Below, piece by piece: positions 1-9,548 of a DNA stretch of 64,000 nt. The notes under the pieces were generated by a model that was not told the origin of the DNA, did no database searches, and saw only the letters and a program-made list of their open reading frames with translations. The DNA is taken from contig CAILCG010000019.1 in assembly GCA_903832665.1 (NCBI GenBank), positions 96,770 to 160,769 of the forward strand, written 5' to 3'. Made by a program: the position numbers and the translations under genes. Numbering within the stretch: position 1 is the stretch's first letter; the number at the start of each line of letters is the position of its first letter. The DNA comes from an uncultured Methanomicrobiales archaeon. Its GTDB lineage: Archaea; Halobacteriota; Methanomicrobia; Methanomicrobiales; Methanospirillaceae.

Positions 1-330
1 GGGCGGCGGGGTTCATCATAATCTGGGGTATGGGGGTCTCAACCCCCATCAACATTTACGAATTTTGTTTTTCGTGAGAAATCTTTGCGAGAAATTGAGG
101 AGTCACTCTTGGGGCCTGACACACTTCGTGCTTCCAATCCCGTTATACGGGCGCCCCCCCATAGAGCGACAACGGCATAAGGTTGCCGAGAAATTCCAGT
201 GAGTGGTCACTCTCTTGGTACACTTAAGAAGGCTGGCAAGTAACGGAAAACCGATAATTTCTCCAGAACAAAAACGTCCCCTCTCTTTCTCCCGGGTAAA
301 TATCCGGCCCCATTTCCAAACGACAAAATT
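1..330. repeat. Interspersed repeat copy 1 (truncated by window edge), with GGCGGCGG and hairpin ATGGGGGT-CTCA-ACCCCCAT at 30-49
   Basis: Clear similarity to 63600-63880 (e.g. TATGGGGGTCTCAACCCCCATCAACAT; CACACTTCGTG; GGCTGGCAAGTAA/GGACTGGCAAGTAA). Confidence 0.8.
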
Positions 331-366
331 TAAACGAGAATGGCATGAAACACTCTTCCGGATTCT

Positions 367-1949
367 ATGGGAAAATGTGCAAGTACCAAAGAGAGCTATG
401 AAGAGATGTGCTCCCGATTCTCTATCGAAGTGCCGGAATTCTATAATTTCGGCTTTGATGTGATCGATGCCTGGGCGAAACGGGATCGCAATAAACTCGC
501 CATGATCTGGGTTGACCGGAATGGCGAAGAGAAGAAATACAGTTATCTTGACCTGGCCAACCTCTCCAACCAGGCCGCAAATATCCTGCTGAAATACGGG
601 ATCAACAAGGGAGACCGGGTCCTCGTCATGCTCCCCCGGATTCCTGAATGGTGGATCTTTGCCATTGCCTTGATCAAGCTGGGGGCCGTATTTGCACCCT
701 GCCCGACGATGCTCACCTCGCGCGACATCAAGTACCGGGTCAACAAGGGAAAGTTCCGGATGATCATCACCGATCTTGAAAATGCAGAGAAAGTTGAAGA
801 GATCTGCAATGAATGCCCCACCCTCACCACCCGCTTCCTGGCCGATGGCGAACTGCGGGGCTGGGCAAGTTTTCCCTACGAGTTGCTCTACCCGGCACCA
901 CCGGGGAGCCCAAGATGGTGCTGCACGAGCACAGTTACCCGCTCGGGCATATTGTCACCGCACAGCTCTGGCAGGACATCAAGCACAACGACCTGCATTT
1001 CACGGTTGCCGATACCGGCTGGGCAAAATGTGCCTGGGGCAAGATCTTCGGCCAGTGGATTGAAGGAGCCTGTATCTTTGTCTATCATTTCGATGGCAAG
1101 TTCCAGGCCACCGAAGTCCTGCCGCTCCTGGAAAAATACCAGATCACGACTTTCTGCTGCCCCCCGACCATCTACCGGATGCTCATTCTCGCGGATCTCG
1201 ACCGCTTCGATCTCTCGAGCCTCCGCCACTGCACCAGTGCCGGAGAACCGCTCAACCCTGAAGTGATCCGGGTCTGGAAGGAAGGCACGGGCCTTACGAT
1301 CTGCGAGGGATACGGGCAGACCGAGACTGCGTGCTGTGTTGCTGCGTTTCCCAATGTCGAGCCCCGCCCCGGCTCCATGGGCAAGCCTTCCCCCGGCTGG
1401 AAGATCGCAGTGCATGACGATGACGGAAAACCGGTAGCACCGCACGAAGAGGGAAGGCTGGGCATCAGTACCGAGCCCTGTCCTCCGGGCCTGTTCCGGG
1501 AATATATCGACAATCCCGAAGAGAACAAAAAATCGTTCGTGAACGGCTGGTATTATACCGGCGATAAAGTCTGCGTTGATGATGACGGCTATTACTGGTT
1601 CGTGGGCCGGGACGATGATGTGATCAAGAGTTCCGGGTACCGCATCGGGCCCTTTGAAGTGGAGAGCGCGTTGATCGAACATCCCGCGGTGCAGGAAGCT
1701 GCCGTTGTAGGATCACCGGATCGTATCCGGGGACTCATTGTCAAGGCATTTGTTGTGCTCAACAAGGGTTTTGATCCTTCCGAATCCCTGGTAAAGGACA
1801 TCAAATCGTATGTGAAACGCACCACCGCACCGTACAAATATCCCCGGGAGATCGAATTTGTCGCGGAGCTTCCCAAAACTATCTCCGGCAAGATCAAGCG
1901 CAATGAACTCCGCGCTGCGGAGCTACAGAAATACTTGAACCAGAAGTAG
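367..1949 (+). pseudogene. AMP-forming acyl-CoA synthetase, disrupted by internal ~85 bp deletion/frameshift
   Basis: ORFs 367-1266 and 813-1949 are two halves of one protein, both colinear with the intact paralogue at 2103-3965; the SGTTGEPK-motif region is partly missing at the junction (~892-898). Confidence 0.85.
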
Positions 1950-2102
1950 CAGCACCACAATAATTCTCCCTCTTTTTACCGTTCGTTATTCTTTTGCGCC
2001 GAAATTTTTCCCGCACCCTGTTGCAGAATTTTGTGAAAAGAATCCTGCTGGTGCAAGTAATCGCTCGAAACCCTCATCATATGCACCACTAAACAGATCT
2101 GT

Positions 2103-3965
2103 ATGGTGCGATATTCTGTCACTATGGACGATTCCCTTGCAGAAAGCATTGACAAATCGTGTGAGAAGCGTAAAATTTCCCGGTCTGACTGGATCAATGA
2201 GGCATGCACCACCCAACTTCCCAAAAGTTCCGGGACTGCGCGAATCGGCGCAACCACCCTGCCCTCAGCCGGCCCGGTCTTCGGGCCCGAGGATCACAAC
2301 ATGCCCGACTATGAGGAGATGTTTGCGAAATTTGCCATTGAAGTGCCCGAGTACTTCAACTTCGGTTTCGATGTGATCGATGCCTGGGCCAACAAGGACC
2401 GGAACAAACTGGCCATGCTCTGGGTGAACCAGGAGGGCAAGGAGAAGACGTTTACGTTCTGGGACCTGATGCGGCTCTCGAACCAGATCGTCAACATCAT
2501 GATCAAGTACGGGGTCACGAAAGGCGACCGCGTGCTGATCATGCTGCCCCGTGTTCCCGAGTGGTGGACGTTCACCCTTGGCCTGATCAAGCGCGGGGCA
2601 GTCTATTGCCCGGCACCCACGATGCTCACGCCCAAGGATCTCAAATACCGGATCAATCTTGCGGACATCAAGATGGTCATCACGATGGAAGAGCAGGCCG
2701 ACAAGATCGAAGAGATCGCCAAGGAATGCCCGTCCCTTACCTGCAAACTCCTGATCGATGGCAAACGCCCGGGCTGGATCAGTTACCTCACCGAACTCGA
2801 CTACCCGGCCCCCGTCTCAGCAAAGATCGTCAACCTCCCCAGCATGAAGAAGACGAAGAGCACCGATCCGCTCGTGATCTTCTTTACTTCCGGCACGACC
2901 GGCGAACCCAAGATGGTGGTGCACGAGCAGAGCTACCCGCTGGGGCATATCGTGACGGCCCGCTTCTGGCACGACCTGCGCATGAACGATCTCCACTTCA
3001 CCCTTTCCGATACTGGATGGGCAAAGAGCGCCTGGGGAAAATTCTATGGCCAGTGGATCGAAGGCTCGGCAATCTTTGTGTACGACATACGGAGCCGCTT
3101 CAATGCAACTGAGATCCTCCCGCTCATAGAGAAATATGGCATCACCACGTTCTGCTGCCCGCCCACGATCTACCGGATGCTCATCCTGGCGGATCTCGAC
3201 AAGTTCGATTTCTCCGAGCTCCGCCATTGCGTGAGCGCCGGAGAACCGCTCAATCCCGAAGTGATCAAGGCCTGGAAGGATGCGACCGGCCTGACCATCT
3301 ATGAAGGGTACGGGCAGACCGAGACGGTGCTCTGCGTTGGTACTTTCCCTGGGATGACCCCGAAGTATGGTTCCATGGGAAGGCCCTCGCCCGGCTGGCA
3401 GATTGACCTCCACGATGACAATGGAAAACCTGTCGCCGATCATGAAGAGGGCAGGATCGCCATCAAGATGGTGCCGCGCCCGGTGGGGATGTTCCGGGAG
3501 TACCTCAACAATCCCGATGAGAATAAGAAATCATTTGTCGGCGACTACTTTTACACCGGCGATAAAGCCTACCGGGACGAAGACGGGTATCTCTGGTTTA
3601 TTGGCCGGGATGACGATGTGATCAAATCATCCGGGTACCGGATCGGCCCCTTTGAAGTCGAGAGTGCTTTGATCGAGCACCCCGCGGTCCAGGAAGCGGC
3701 GGTTGTTGGTTCACCGGATGATATCCGCGGCCTGGTTGTCAAGGCGTTCGTGATCCTGAAGCCCGGGTTCCAGCCCTCCGAAACCCTGGTGCGGGAGATC
3801 CAGAACTATGTCAAGAAGGTCACGGCGCCCTACAAATATCCCCGCATCATTGAGTTCGTGCCGACTCTCCCCAAGACCACATCCGGAAAAATCCGGAGAA
3901 AGGAACTCCGCGAACAGGAAATGCACAAAAGGTCCAATGACTCATCAGCCTCAAAAAAGGCCTGA
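2103..3965 (+). CDS. AMP-forming acyl-CoA synthetase with N-terminal ribbon-helix-helix-like segment (alternative start 2301 without it)
   Basis: FFTSGTTGEPKMVVHEQSYPLGHI, YEGYGQTET, YTGDKAYRDEDGYLWFIGRDDDVIKSSGYRIGP, KTTSGKIRRKELR; N-term VRYSVTMDDSLAESIDKSCEKRKISRSDWINEAC resembles a CopG/RHH fold. Confidence 0.9.
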   Translation: MVRYSVTMDDSLAESIDKSCEKRKISRSDWINEACTTQLPKSSGTARIGATTLPSAGPVFGPEDHNMPDYEEMFAKFAIEVPEYFNFGFDVIDAWANKDRNKLAMLWVNQEGKEKTFTFWDLMRLSNQIVNIMIKYGVTKGDRVLIMLPRVPEWWTFTLGLIKRGAVYCPAPTMLTPKDLKYRINLADIKMVITMEEQADKIEEIAKECPSLTCKLLIDGKRPGWISYLTELDYPAPVSAKIVNLPSMKKTKSTDPLVIFFTSGTTGEPKMVVHEQSYPLGHIVTARFWHDLRMNDLHFTLSDTGWAKSAWGKFYGQWIEGSAIFVYDIRSRFNATEILPLIEKYGITTFCCPPTIYRMLILADLDKFDFSELRHCVSAGEPLNPEVIKAWKDATGLTIYEGYGQTETVLCVGTFPGMTPKYGSMGRPSPGWQIDLHDDNGKPVADHEEGRIAIKMVPRPVGMFREYLNNPDENKKSFVGDYFYTGDKAYRDEDGYLWFIGRDDDVIKSSGYRIGPFEVESALIEHPAVQEAAVVGSPDDIRGLVVKAFVILKPGFQPSETLVREIQNYVKKVTAPYKYPRIIEFVPTLPKTTSGKIRRKELREQEMHKRSNDSSASKKA

Positions 3966-4009
3966 CCGACCCCTATCTTTATTTAATTTCAATCGTAATC
4001 TATACAGGC

Positions 4010-4094
4010 GCGAGGGTAGCCAAGCCAGGTCAACGGCGCCAGGTTCAGGGCCTGGTCTCGCAGGAGTTCTTGGGTTCGAATCCCATCCCTCGCA
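4010..4094 (+). tRNA. tRNA-Leu (CAG)
   Basis: Acceptor GCGAGGG/CCCTCGC, anticodon stem-loop CCAGG-TTCAGGG-CCTGG, long variable arm, GGGTTCGAATCCC T-arm; no encoded CCA; TATA-like TTTATTTA about 30 bp upstream. Confidence 0.95.
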
Positions 4095-4233
4095 TGCGCT
4101 TTTTTTGTGTTCGTGTTTTCTTGAATTTTGTCACTTTTCAGTTCTTTCTTCGTTTCTGATATCGCATTTTTTTAAAGATCACTAAAAGAGCGTAGCACGG
4201 GTGTGGTCGTGCGGGATATTGTTTGCAGGTTCA

Positions 4234-4995
4234 TCAGGATTGAGATGAAGTGAAATCAGATTTCCGGACCCTTATCTCAAGTACGTATTCAATGACGTGC
4301 TTTGAAGAAATATCGAAATTGTATTCCCGGTATCCCCGGTAAAACTTCTGTGACCAGGGGCGGGGATCAGAGGATCGCTGCCAAAGGGATTTGTCGAGTC
4401 CTCCCGGGGGTTCGATGGTCTCGACCAAATCAGGATTTTTAACATCAGTCACTATCATGCATATGGAGGGAAATAATGCAGACTCCGCTCCTTTGTACGA
4501 ACCCAGGTCCTGCCCGCCCATTAATTCGGGATCTGCGGTATACCACAACTCCCAATAACTTGCCGGGATAAACACATTCACCGATTGTTTACCGCCGTTC
4601 GTGCTCCCCCTAATCGTTCTAATAGTTGTTAATTCAGAACTATTTGGAATTCCAAATGTCGGTTTAATTTCCGGAGTCGGAGCGGTGATCGGGGCTTTGG
4701 TAATTGTCTCTCCCGATGGTGGAATATCCTGGTCCCAGTCCAACTCAGTCATTCCAAAAACCCGGAGTACTTTGTTCGAATAATGGGATATCCTGAAAGA
4801 ACATTCCTGAAGCCAGCCGAGATAACCGTTCATGTGCTCCTTCGACCCCAGTACTCCCGTCTGGGTCGGGGGCACCTCGATCGTAAGATTTTGAACCCCG
4901 AAAAGAAGTGAACCTTCATCGGATTCAGATGATGCCGGAAGAATCAGACCCTCACAACAGATCATCAAAATCACGAATAGATGAATCCCCTTCAT
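4234..4995 (-). CDS. hypothetical secreted protein with signal peptide-like N-terminus
   Basis: Long ORF with N-terminal MKGIHLFVILMICCEGLILPASS. Confidence 0.7.
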   Translation of the reverse strand: MKGIHLFVILMICCEGLILPASSESDEGSLLFGVQNLTIEVPPTQTGVLGSKEHMNGYLGWLQECSFRISHYSNKVLRVFGMTELDWDQDIPPSGETITKAPITAPTPEIKPTFGIPNSSELTTIRTIRGSTNGGKQSVNVFIPASYWELWYTADPELMGGQDLGSYKGAESALFPSICMIVTDVKNPDLVETIEPPGGLDKSLWQRSSDPRPWSQKFYRGYREYNFDISSKHVIEYVLEIRVRKSDFTSSQS

Positions 4996-5304
4996 ATAAA
5001 ATTCAAATATTTAATTTTAAGTAAATAAGTGCTGTTTTTTAATCACGGGTAAGTAAAAACATCCTGTTAATCCCGCATGAGTTCCCCCATTGATCGCATC
5101 TCGTATGGATTTCATTAGGGATCCCTCAAAACAACTCGTTGTTTATTGTGAACAGGGAACGTCCACATAGTAAAAAATCCTCAAAGAGAGGACTACTGCT
5201 ATCAGGGAATCCAGCACTTCGCACTTTCGCTGCAGCCACAGGGAATCTCCCAATAGCGATAGCCCCTCAAATTAGAATGACTCCGGCAACGGGTGTCATC
5301 CGAC

Positions 5305-5712
5305 TCAGACTTTTTTCGAAATATCCCCCTTCATGATATACTTGACAATAATGAAGATCACGAGCGCAATGATAACAAAATCAATAATTGCCCCGACAAA
5401 GTCACCGAGCAGAAACTGGATGGGCCCGACCTGAAAGACCGCCTCTCTCCAGTTTCCTCCGGGAACAATCACCGCAATGATGGGCATGATGATATCAGAA
5501 ACGGTCGAGTTGACCAGTTTTGTCGCGGCCGTTCCTATGACAAAGGCAACCGCAAGCCCTATCACCTGGTACTTCTGGAGGAACTCCATGAACTCTTTAT
5601 TGAAACCCTCCGCACCTTTTCCCAGCGCCATGACCCCGCCTTCCAGGGCCTTCTCGGCATCTCCAATCTTTTTGTCAGTCATGTTCCATTCTCCTTTTGA
5701 CCGGTTGGCCAC
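5305..5712 (-). CDS. mscL: large-conductance mechanosensitive channel MscL (likely start near 5682)
   Basis: EFMEFLQKYQVIGLAVAFVIGTAATKLVNSTVSDIIMPIIAVIVPGG and a second TM. Confidence 0.9.
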   Translation of the reverse strand: MANRSKGEWNMTDKKIGDAEKALEGGVMALGKGAEGFNKEFMEFLQKYQVIGLAVAFVIGTAATKLVNSTVSDIIMPIIAVIVPGGNWREAVFQVGPIQFLLGDFVGAIIDFVIIALVIFIIVKYIMKGDISKKV

Positions 5713-6055
5713 GAAATTCTGGTCAGCGTGTGACCTCTTCAGTCTTTGGGTACTTTTGCGGGCTCAGGAGGTGCCGGGACCCCCAGCTGCACTAGGGTAA
5801 AGATCATTGAAACTAAAAAAAACCTGCATGAAGTCAAAGACTTCGCACCAGAGCAATGAACATTTTGCACTCCAGAACTATGAAACGTTTGCATGCCGGA
5901 CTCAATTTCCATACGCCCACAATTTCATCAGAAGTGTTCAAAATTTTCATAACAAAAACAGATCCGGTTACCGGTTGATCCGGACAGGGGCGGATTTTTT
6001 TCCATCACCCTGTCCGGTACAAATACATATCTGACTATAATTCCCATATTTCGGT

Positions 6056-6796
6056 ATGGAAACCTCTTCGCGGCTCTGGGAGATCGATCTCTTCCGGGGT
6101 ATCGCGATCCTGATGATGGTGCTGTTCCATACGGTCTTCGATCTCAGTTTTTTCCGGATTGCGCCCATCAACACCTCTTCCGGTTTCTGGCATTATTTCG
6201 CCTATGCCACCGCTTCGCTCTTCCTCCTGATCGTGGGTGTTTCCCTCATCGTCAGCTATGCGAGAGCGCAGCAGAAAATCTCGGGAATTCCCCAGGCCCT
6301 CAAATTTGTCTACCGGGGCATCTTTATCTTCGCACTCGGGCTGCTTGTCACGCTGGGGACCTGGCTGTACCTGCGGGAAGGTTTTGTGATCTTTGGTATC
6401 CTGCATCTCATCGGGATCTCGATCATCCTCTCCCCGCTCTTCTTCCGGTTCGGGAAATACACTATCCTCTTAGGGCTTGCCTGCATCCCGGCCGGGTGGA
6501 TCATTTCCGGTATGAGGGGACCATCATTCCTGCTGCCTCTTGGCATCATGCCCCCCGGATTCGATTCTGTTGATTATACCCCGCTCTTTCCCTGGCTGGG
6601 CATGGTATTGCTGGGGATGGGCATTGGGCAGTACCTGTACGCCGGAGGCCTCAGGCAGTTTTCCCTTAAGCCCCTGCCGGACGCTCTCGTAAAACCCCTC
6701 TCGTTTCTCGGCCGGCATTCGCTGGTCATCTACCTGGTGCACCAGCCCGTCATCGTGATACTGCTGGCACTTACCACCGGGATGAAGATTGTATGA
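6056..6796 (+). CDS. DUF1624/heparan-alpha-glucosaminide acetyltransferase-like membrane protein
   Basis: SRLWEIDLFRGIAILMMVLFHTVFDLSFF; multiple TM segments; GRHSLVIYLVHQPV C-terminus. Confidence 0.8.
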   Translation: METSSRLWEIDLFRGIAILMMVLFHTVFDLSFFRIAPINTSSGFWHYFAYATASLFLLIVGVSLIVSYARAQQKISGIPQALKFVYRGIFIFALGLLVTLGTWLYLREGFVIFGILHLIGISIILSPLFFRFGKYTILLGLACIPAGWIISGMRGPSFLLPLGIMPPGFDSVDYTPLFPWLGMVLLGMGIGQYLYAGGLRQFSLKPLPDALVKPLSFLGRHSLVIYLVHQPVIVILLALTTGMKIV

Positions 6797-6882
6797 ACCG
6801 TCCCGGTTGTCAACCCCCGCCATTTCACAATGTATTTACCCCAACGACTCCCCAGTTTCCGTAACGTAAAAAAGGTAAGCTC

Positions 6883-7719
6883 ATGTTTCGCATCCCCACA
6901 ACCCCGGCACTGATCATGGTCATGGTGTGCCTGTTCCAGTTGGCGGGATGCACGTCCCTCTACGAGCAGAACAACCAGACGCCGAATTCACCCCCCGAGA
7001 TACAGCAGTTCCCCTCAAGTTACCAGGTGACCATCGCCCAGCCGGATCTCACCTCAGGATCCATAAAAATGGACACCGACGTGTTTAACATTGGAGAGGT
7101 TGTGGAATTTTATGTGGTCAATGAGGGGTCGAAACCATTGACCTGCCTCAACGATCCCCCTACCTACTCGGTAAAATTCCAGTCCGGCAGTGGACGGTGG
7201 GCGACCCGGATGGGAACAGATGTTCCGGTGGAGACCAACAAGACCTCGCTCGGACACGGCCAGACCAGCCAGATGTACCGGTTCGTCACCTCCGGCTGGG
7301 AGCCCAACCGGTACCGCATTGTATCCGATTGCGGTGTATCCCGCGAATTCCTGCTCCGCGCCGCACCAACCCCGGTCCCCACGATCTGCCCCCCGGCCGG
7401 GAATGAACCGGTCAGGGTCCGGATAAACCCGATCGGCACCCCGTACGCCGGAACACCCTTTGTTATCAACGGCACCACAAACCAGGCTGCCGGTGAAGAA
7501 CTCAAATATCTTGTTTTCCCGGGGTCCACATTACCCAAAGCATTCGATCAGGGCGGCGAAAAACCCCTGTCCACGCAGGTTTCTGCAGGAGTGTGCGGGG
7601 AAAATGTCTGGTCTGTTTCGGTCAGCGAAACGATCCCGCAGGACTATTATCTCATGATCTCGGCCGGTTCGCTCAATGCAACGGCAATTCAGAGATTTAC
7701 CGTAGTGCCATCTCCCTGA
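6883..7719 (+). CDS. predicted secreted lipoprotein, unknown function
   Basis: Lipobox-like FQLAGC after a hydrophobic leader; single long ORF. Confidence 0.75.
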   Translation: MFRIPTTPALIMVMVCLFQLAGCTSLYEQNNQTPNSPPEIQQFPSSYQVTIAQPDLTSGSIKMDTDVFNIGEVVEFYVVNEGSKPLTCLNDPPTYSVKFQSGSGRWATRMGTDVPVETNKTSLGHGQTSQMYRFVTSGWEPNRYRIVSDCGVSREFLLRAAPTPVPTICPPAGNEPVRVRINPIGTPYAGTPFVINGTTNQAAGEELKYLVFPGSTLPKAFDQGGEKPLSTQVSAGVCGENVWSVSVSETIPQDYYLMISAGSLNATAIQRFTVVPSP

Positions 7720-7801
7720 TCATTCCCTGTATTTCGGGGCATTCAGCCATGGGAAAACTCCATGAAGATGGCCGTCATAATTTGTGGGAGATTACCCCCA
7801 A

Positions 7802-8494
7802 ATGCTTCTCAACATCATTACCCTCACCCTTGAACCGGTCGACCCGCTCCAGTTCTCTCTCGCAGAGCTACGGTCGCATTTTGCCGGCAAACTGAGTGAG
7901 TATATGGATCAGCACAGGAACGAAACCGCGGGTTTCATTCACCGGTACCCGGTGGTGCAGTGCAAGCTGGTCAACAATACCCTCATGGTCCTGGGCATCA
8001 GCCAGGGCGCCGCATTGCTCGAGCAGCTCTCACGTGACCTGACAGAAATTCCAGCGGGAAAAAATACCTGCACCATACGGTCCCGTGATAGGGCGATCCG
8101 CCAGGAAGTGTTTGGCACCTCCGGCGCAATACATGCCTATGAATTCCTGACGCCGTGGCTTGCCCTGAACCAGCAGAATGCAAAGAAGTTCTACGAGCTC
8201 AAGGGAAAGACCGAACGGGACACATTCATCAGAAAGATCCTTGAAGGCAGCCTTGCCACACTCGCAAAGTCGCTGGACTATAAAACCCCGGTCCCGATCA
8301 CCTGCAGAGCAAAGATAAAGTTCCGGATTGACTGGATCGAACGGGAGAGCGTTATGGTATTTCTCGGAAAGTTCCAGACAAACTTGGCGATCCCTGATTA
8401 TTTCGGGATCGGGCAGTCGGCATCACAGGGATTTGGTACCCTGAAACGTATCCCGGATATTCCGGTCGCTGGGGATGAGGTGAATTCAGGATGA
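7802..8494 (+). CDS. cas6: Cas6/Cas6b-like CRISPR RNA endoribonuclease-family protein (GTG start at 7784 possible)
   Basis: [30 protein letters not shown]-terminal RAMP-like segment and C-terminal glycine-rich loop [27 protein letters not shown]. Confidence 0.75.
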   Translation: MLLNIITLTLEPVDPLQFSLAELRSHFAGKLSEYMDQHRNETAGFIHRYPVVQCKLVNNTLMVLGISQGAALLEQLSRDLTEIPAGKNTCTIRSRDRAIRQEVFGTSGAIHAYEFLTPWLALNQQNAKKFYELKGKTERDTFIRKILEGSLATLAKSLDYKTPVPITCRAKIKFRIDWIERESVMVFLGKFQTNLAIPDYFGIGQSASQGFGTLKRIPDIPVAGDEVNSG

Positions 8495-8607
8495 ACGAAG
8501 CAGTGCTGGTCATCGATGTCCAGAACGAATATTTTACCGGGAAACTTCCCGTCACGTATCCTCCCGGGAGTTTTGACCCATTCACCTGCCGGACTCTGAC
8601 TGCATGA
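8491..8607 (+). pseudogene. truncated isochorismatase/cysteine-hydrolase N-terminus
   Basis: 39-codon reading frame [38 protein letters not shown]; the first ~28 residues match the family N-terminus, then stop. Confidence 0.65.
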
Positions 8608-9530
8608 TCTGGATCTTCTTTGCCCTTCTGGGGGCCCTTGCCAATGCCGGGTATTTTATCGTTGTCAAGAAGTACATCACGGCCCTGGATCCCCGGCTCC
8701 TGACCGGTATTGGTTTTACCCTTGCGGGATGCATGCTCTTTCTGCTCTCGGCTGCCCGGGGATTTCCGGTGCTGGGGCCGGATTTCGTGGGGGCCGTCTC
8801 GGTCACCCTGGCGCTCAACATTATCGGTCTCCTGCTGATCTTCAAGGCCTTGTCGTCATCGGACCTCTCGCTATCGGTGCCGATGCTCTCGTTCACGCTG
8901 GCCTTCCTGGTCGGCACATCCTATCTCCTCCTGAATGAAGTACCGTCATTTTTTGGTGTCATGGGAATCGGCATCATTGTCAGCGGATCGTATGTACTGA
9001 ACATTGCAGAAGGTCACGAACATTTCCTGGACCCGGTGCGGTCCATGGTCCGGAACCGGGGCTCCTGGTTCATGCTCATCGTGGCGTTCCTCTTTGCCAT
9101 ATCGATCAATTTCGACAAGATCGTTTTACTCAACTCCGACCCGTTCTTTGGTATGGCCCTCACGATCCTCCTGATAGGAATCGCATTTCTTATCGTGTCC
9201 GCATATTCCCGGTGCAGGGACCGGCACGGGTTCCCGGCCAGATCCGCTGATGAATTCGGCCCCCCCGGGCCGGTCGTCAGTCCGTTATCCCGGCGCAGGT
9301 TTGCCGGGCTGTGCCTCCTCATCGGGCTCTTCGTTACACTCGAGGGGGCGGCAATCAATATTGCCTACACGCTCCAGATCGTCCCCTACGTGATTGCCAT
9401 AAAACGGCTGAGTATCATCTTTATGGTCCTCTACGGGACCCTTGTGTTCTCTGAAGAAGATATCCAGAAACGCATCCTGGGCGCTGCACTCATGGTTGCG
9501 GGTGCAGTCATCATCCTGCTCTTTGCATGA
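8604..9530 (+). CDS. EamA/DMT-family membrane transporter
   Basis: About 10 TM segments; start [25 protein letters not shown]. Confidence 0.8.
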   Translation: MIWIFFALLGALANAGYFIVVKKYITALDPRLLTGIGFTLAGCMLFLLSAARGFPVLGPDFVGAVSVTLALNIIGLLLIFKALSSSDLSLSVPMLSFTLAFLVGTSYLLLNEVPSFFGVMGIGIIVSGSYVLNIAEGHEHFLDPVRSMVRNRGSWFMLIVAFLFAISINFDKIVLLNSDPFFGMALTILLIGIAFLIVSAYSRCRDRHGFPARSADEFGPPGPVVSPLSRRRFAGLCLLIGLFVTLEGAAINIAYTLQIVPYVIAIKRLSIIFMVLYGTLVFSEEDIQKRILGAALMVAGAVIILLFA

Positions 9531-9548
9531 TGACCGGATCCGGCACCT

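Noticed and set aside
203-463. 86 aa ORF upstream of the first acyl-CoA synthetase
   Set aside because: Overlaps the real N-terminus in another frame and lies partly in the interspersed repeat; no coding signature.
888-1682. Long minus-strand ORF opposite the acyl-CoA synthetase
   Set aside because: Antisense shadow of a high-GC coding gene; no recognisable domains, and the plus strand has clear family motifs. The same applies to 2817-3443, 15616-16398, 22009-22881, 49596-50576, 55517-56314 and similar ORFs.
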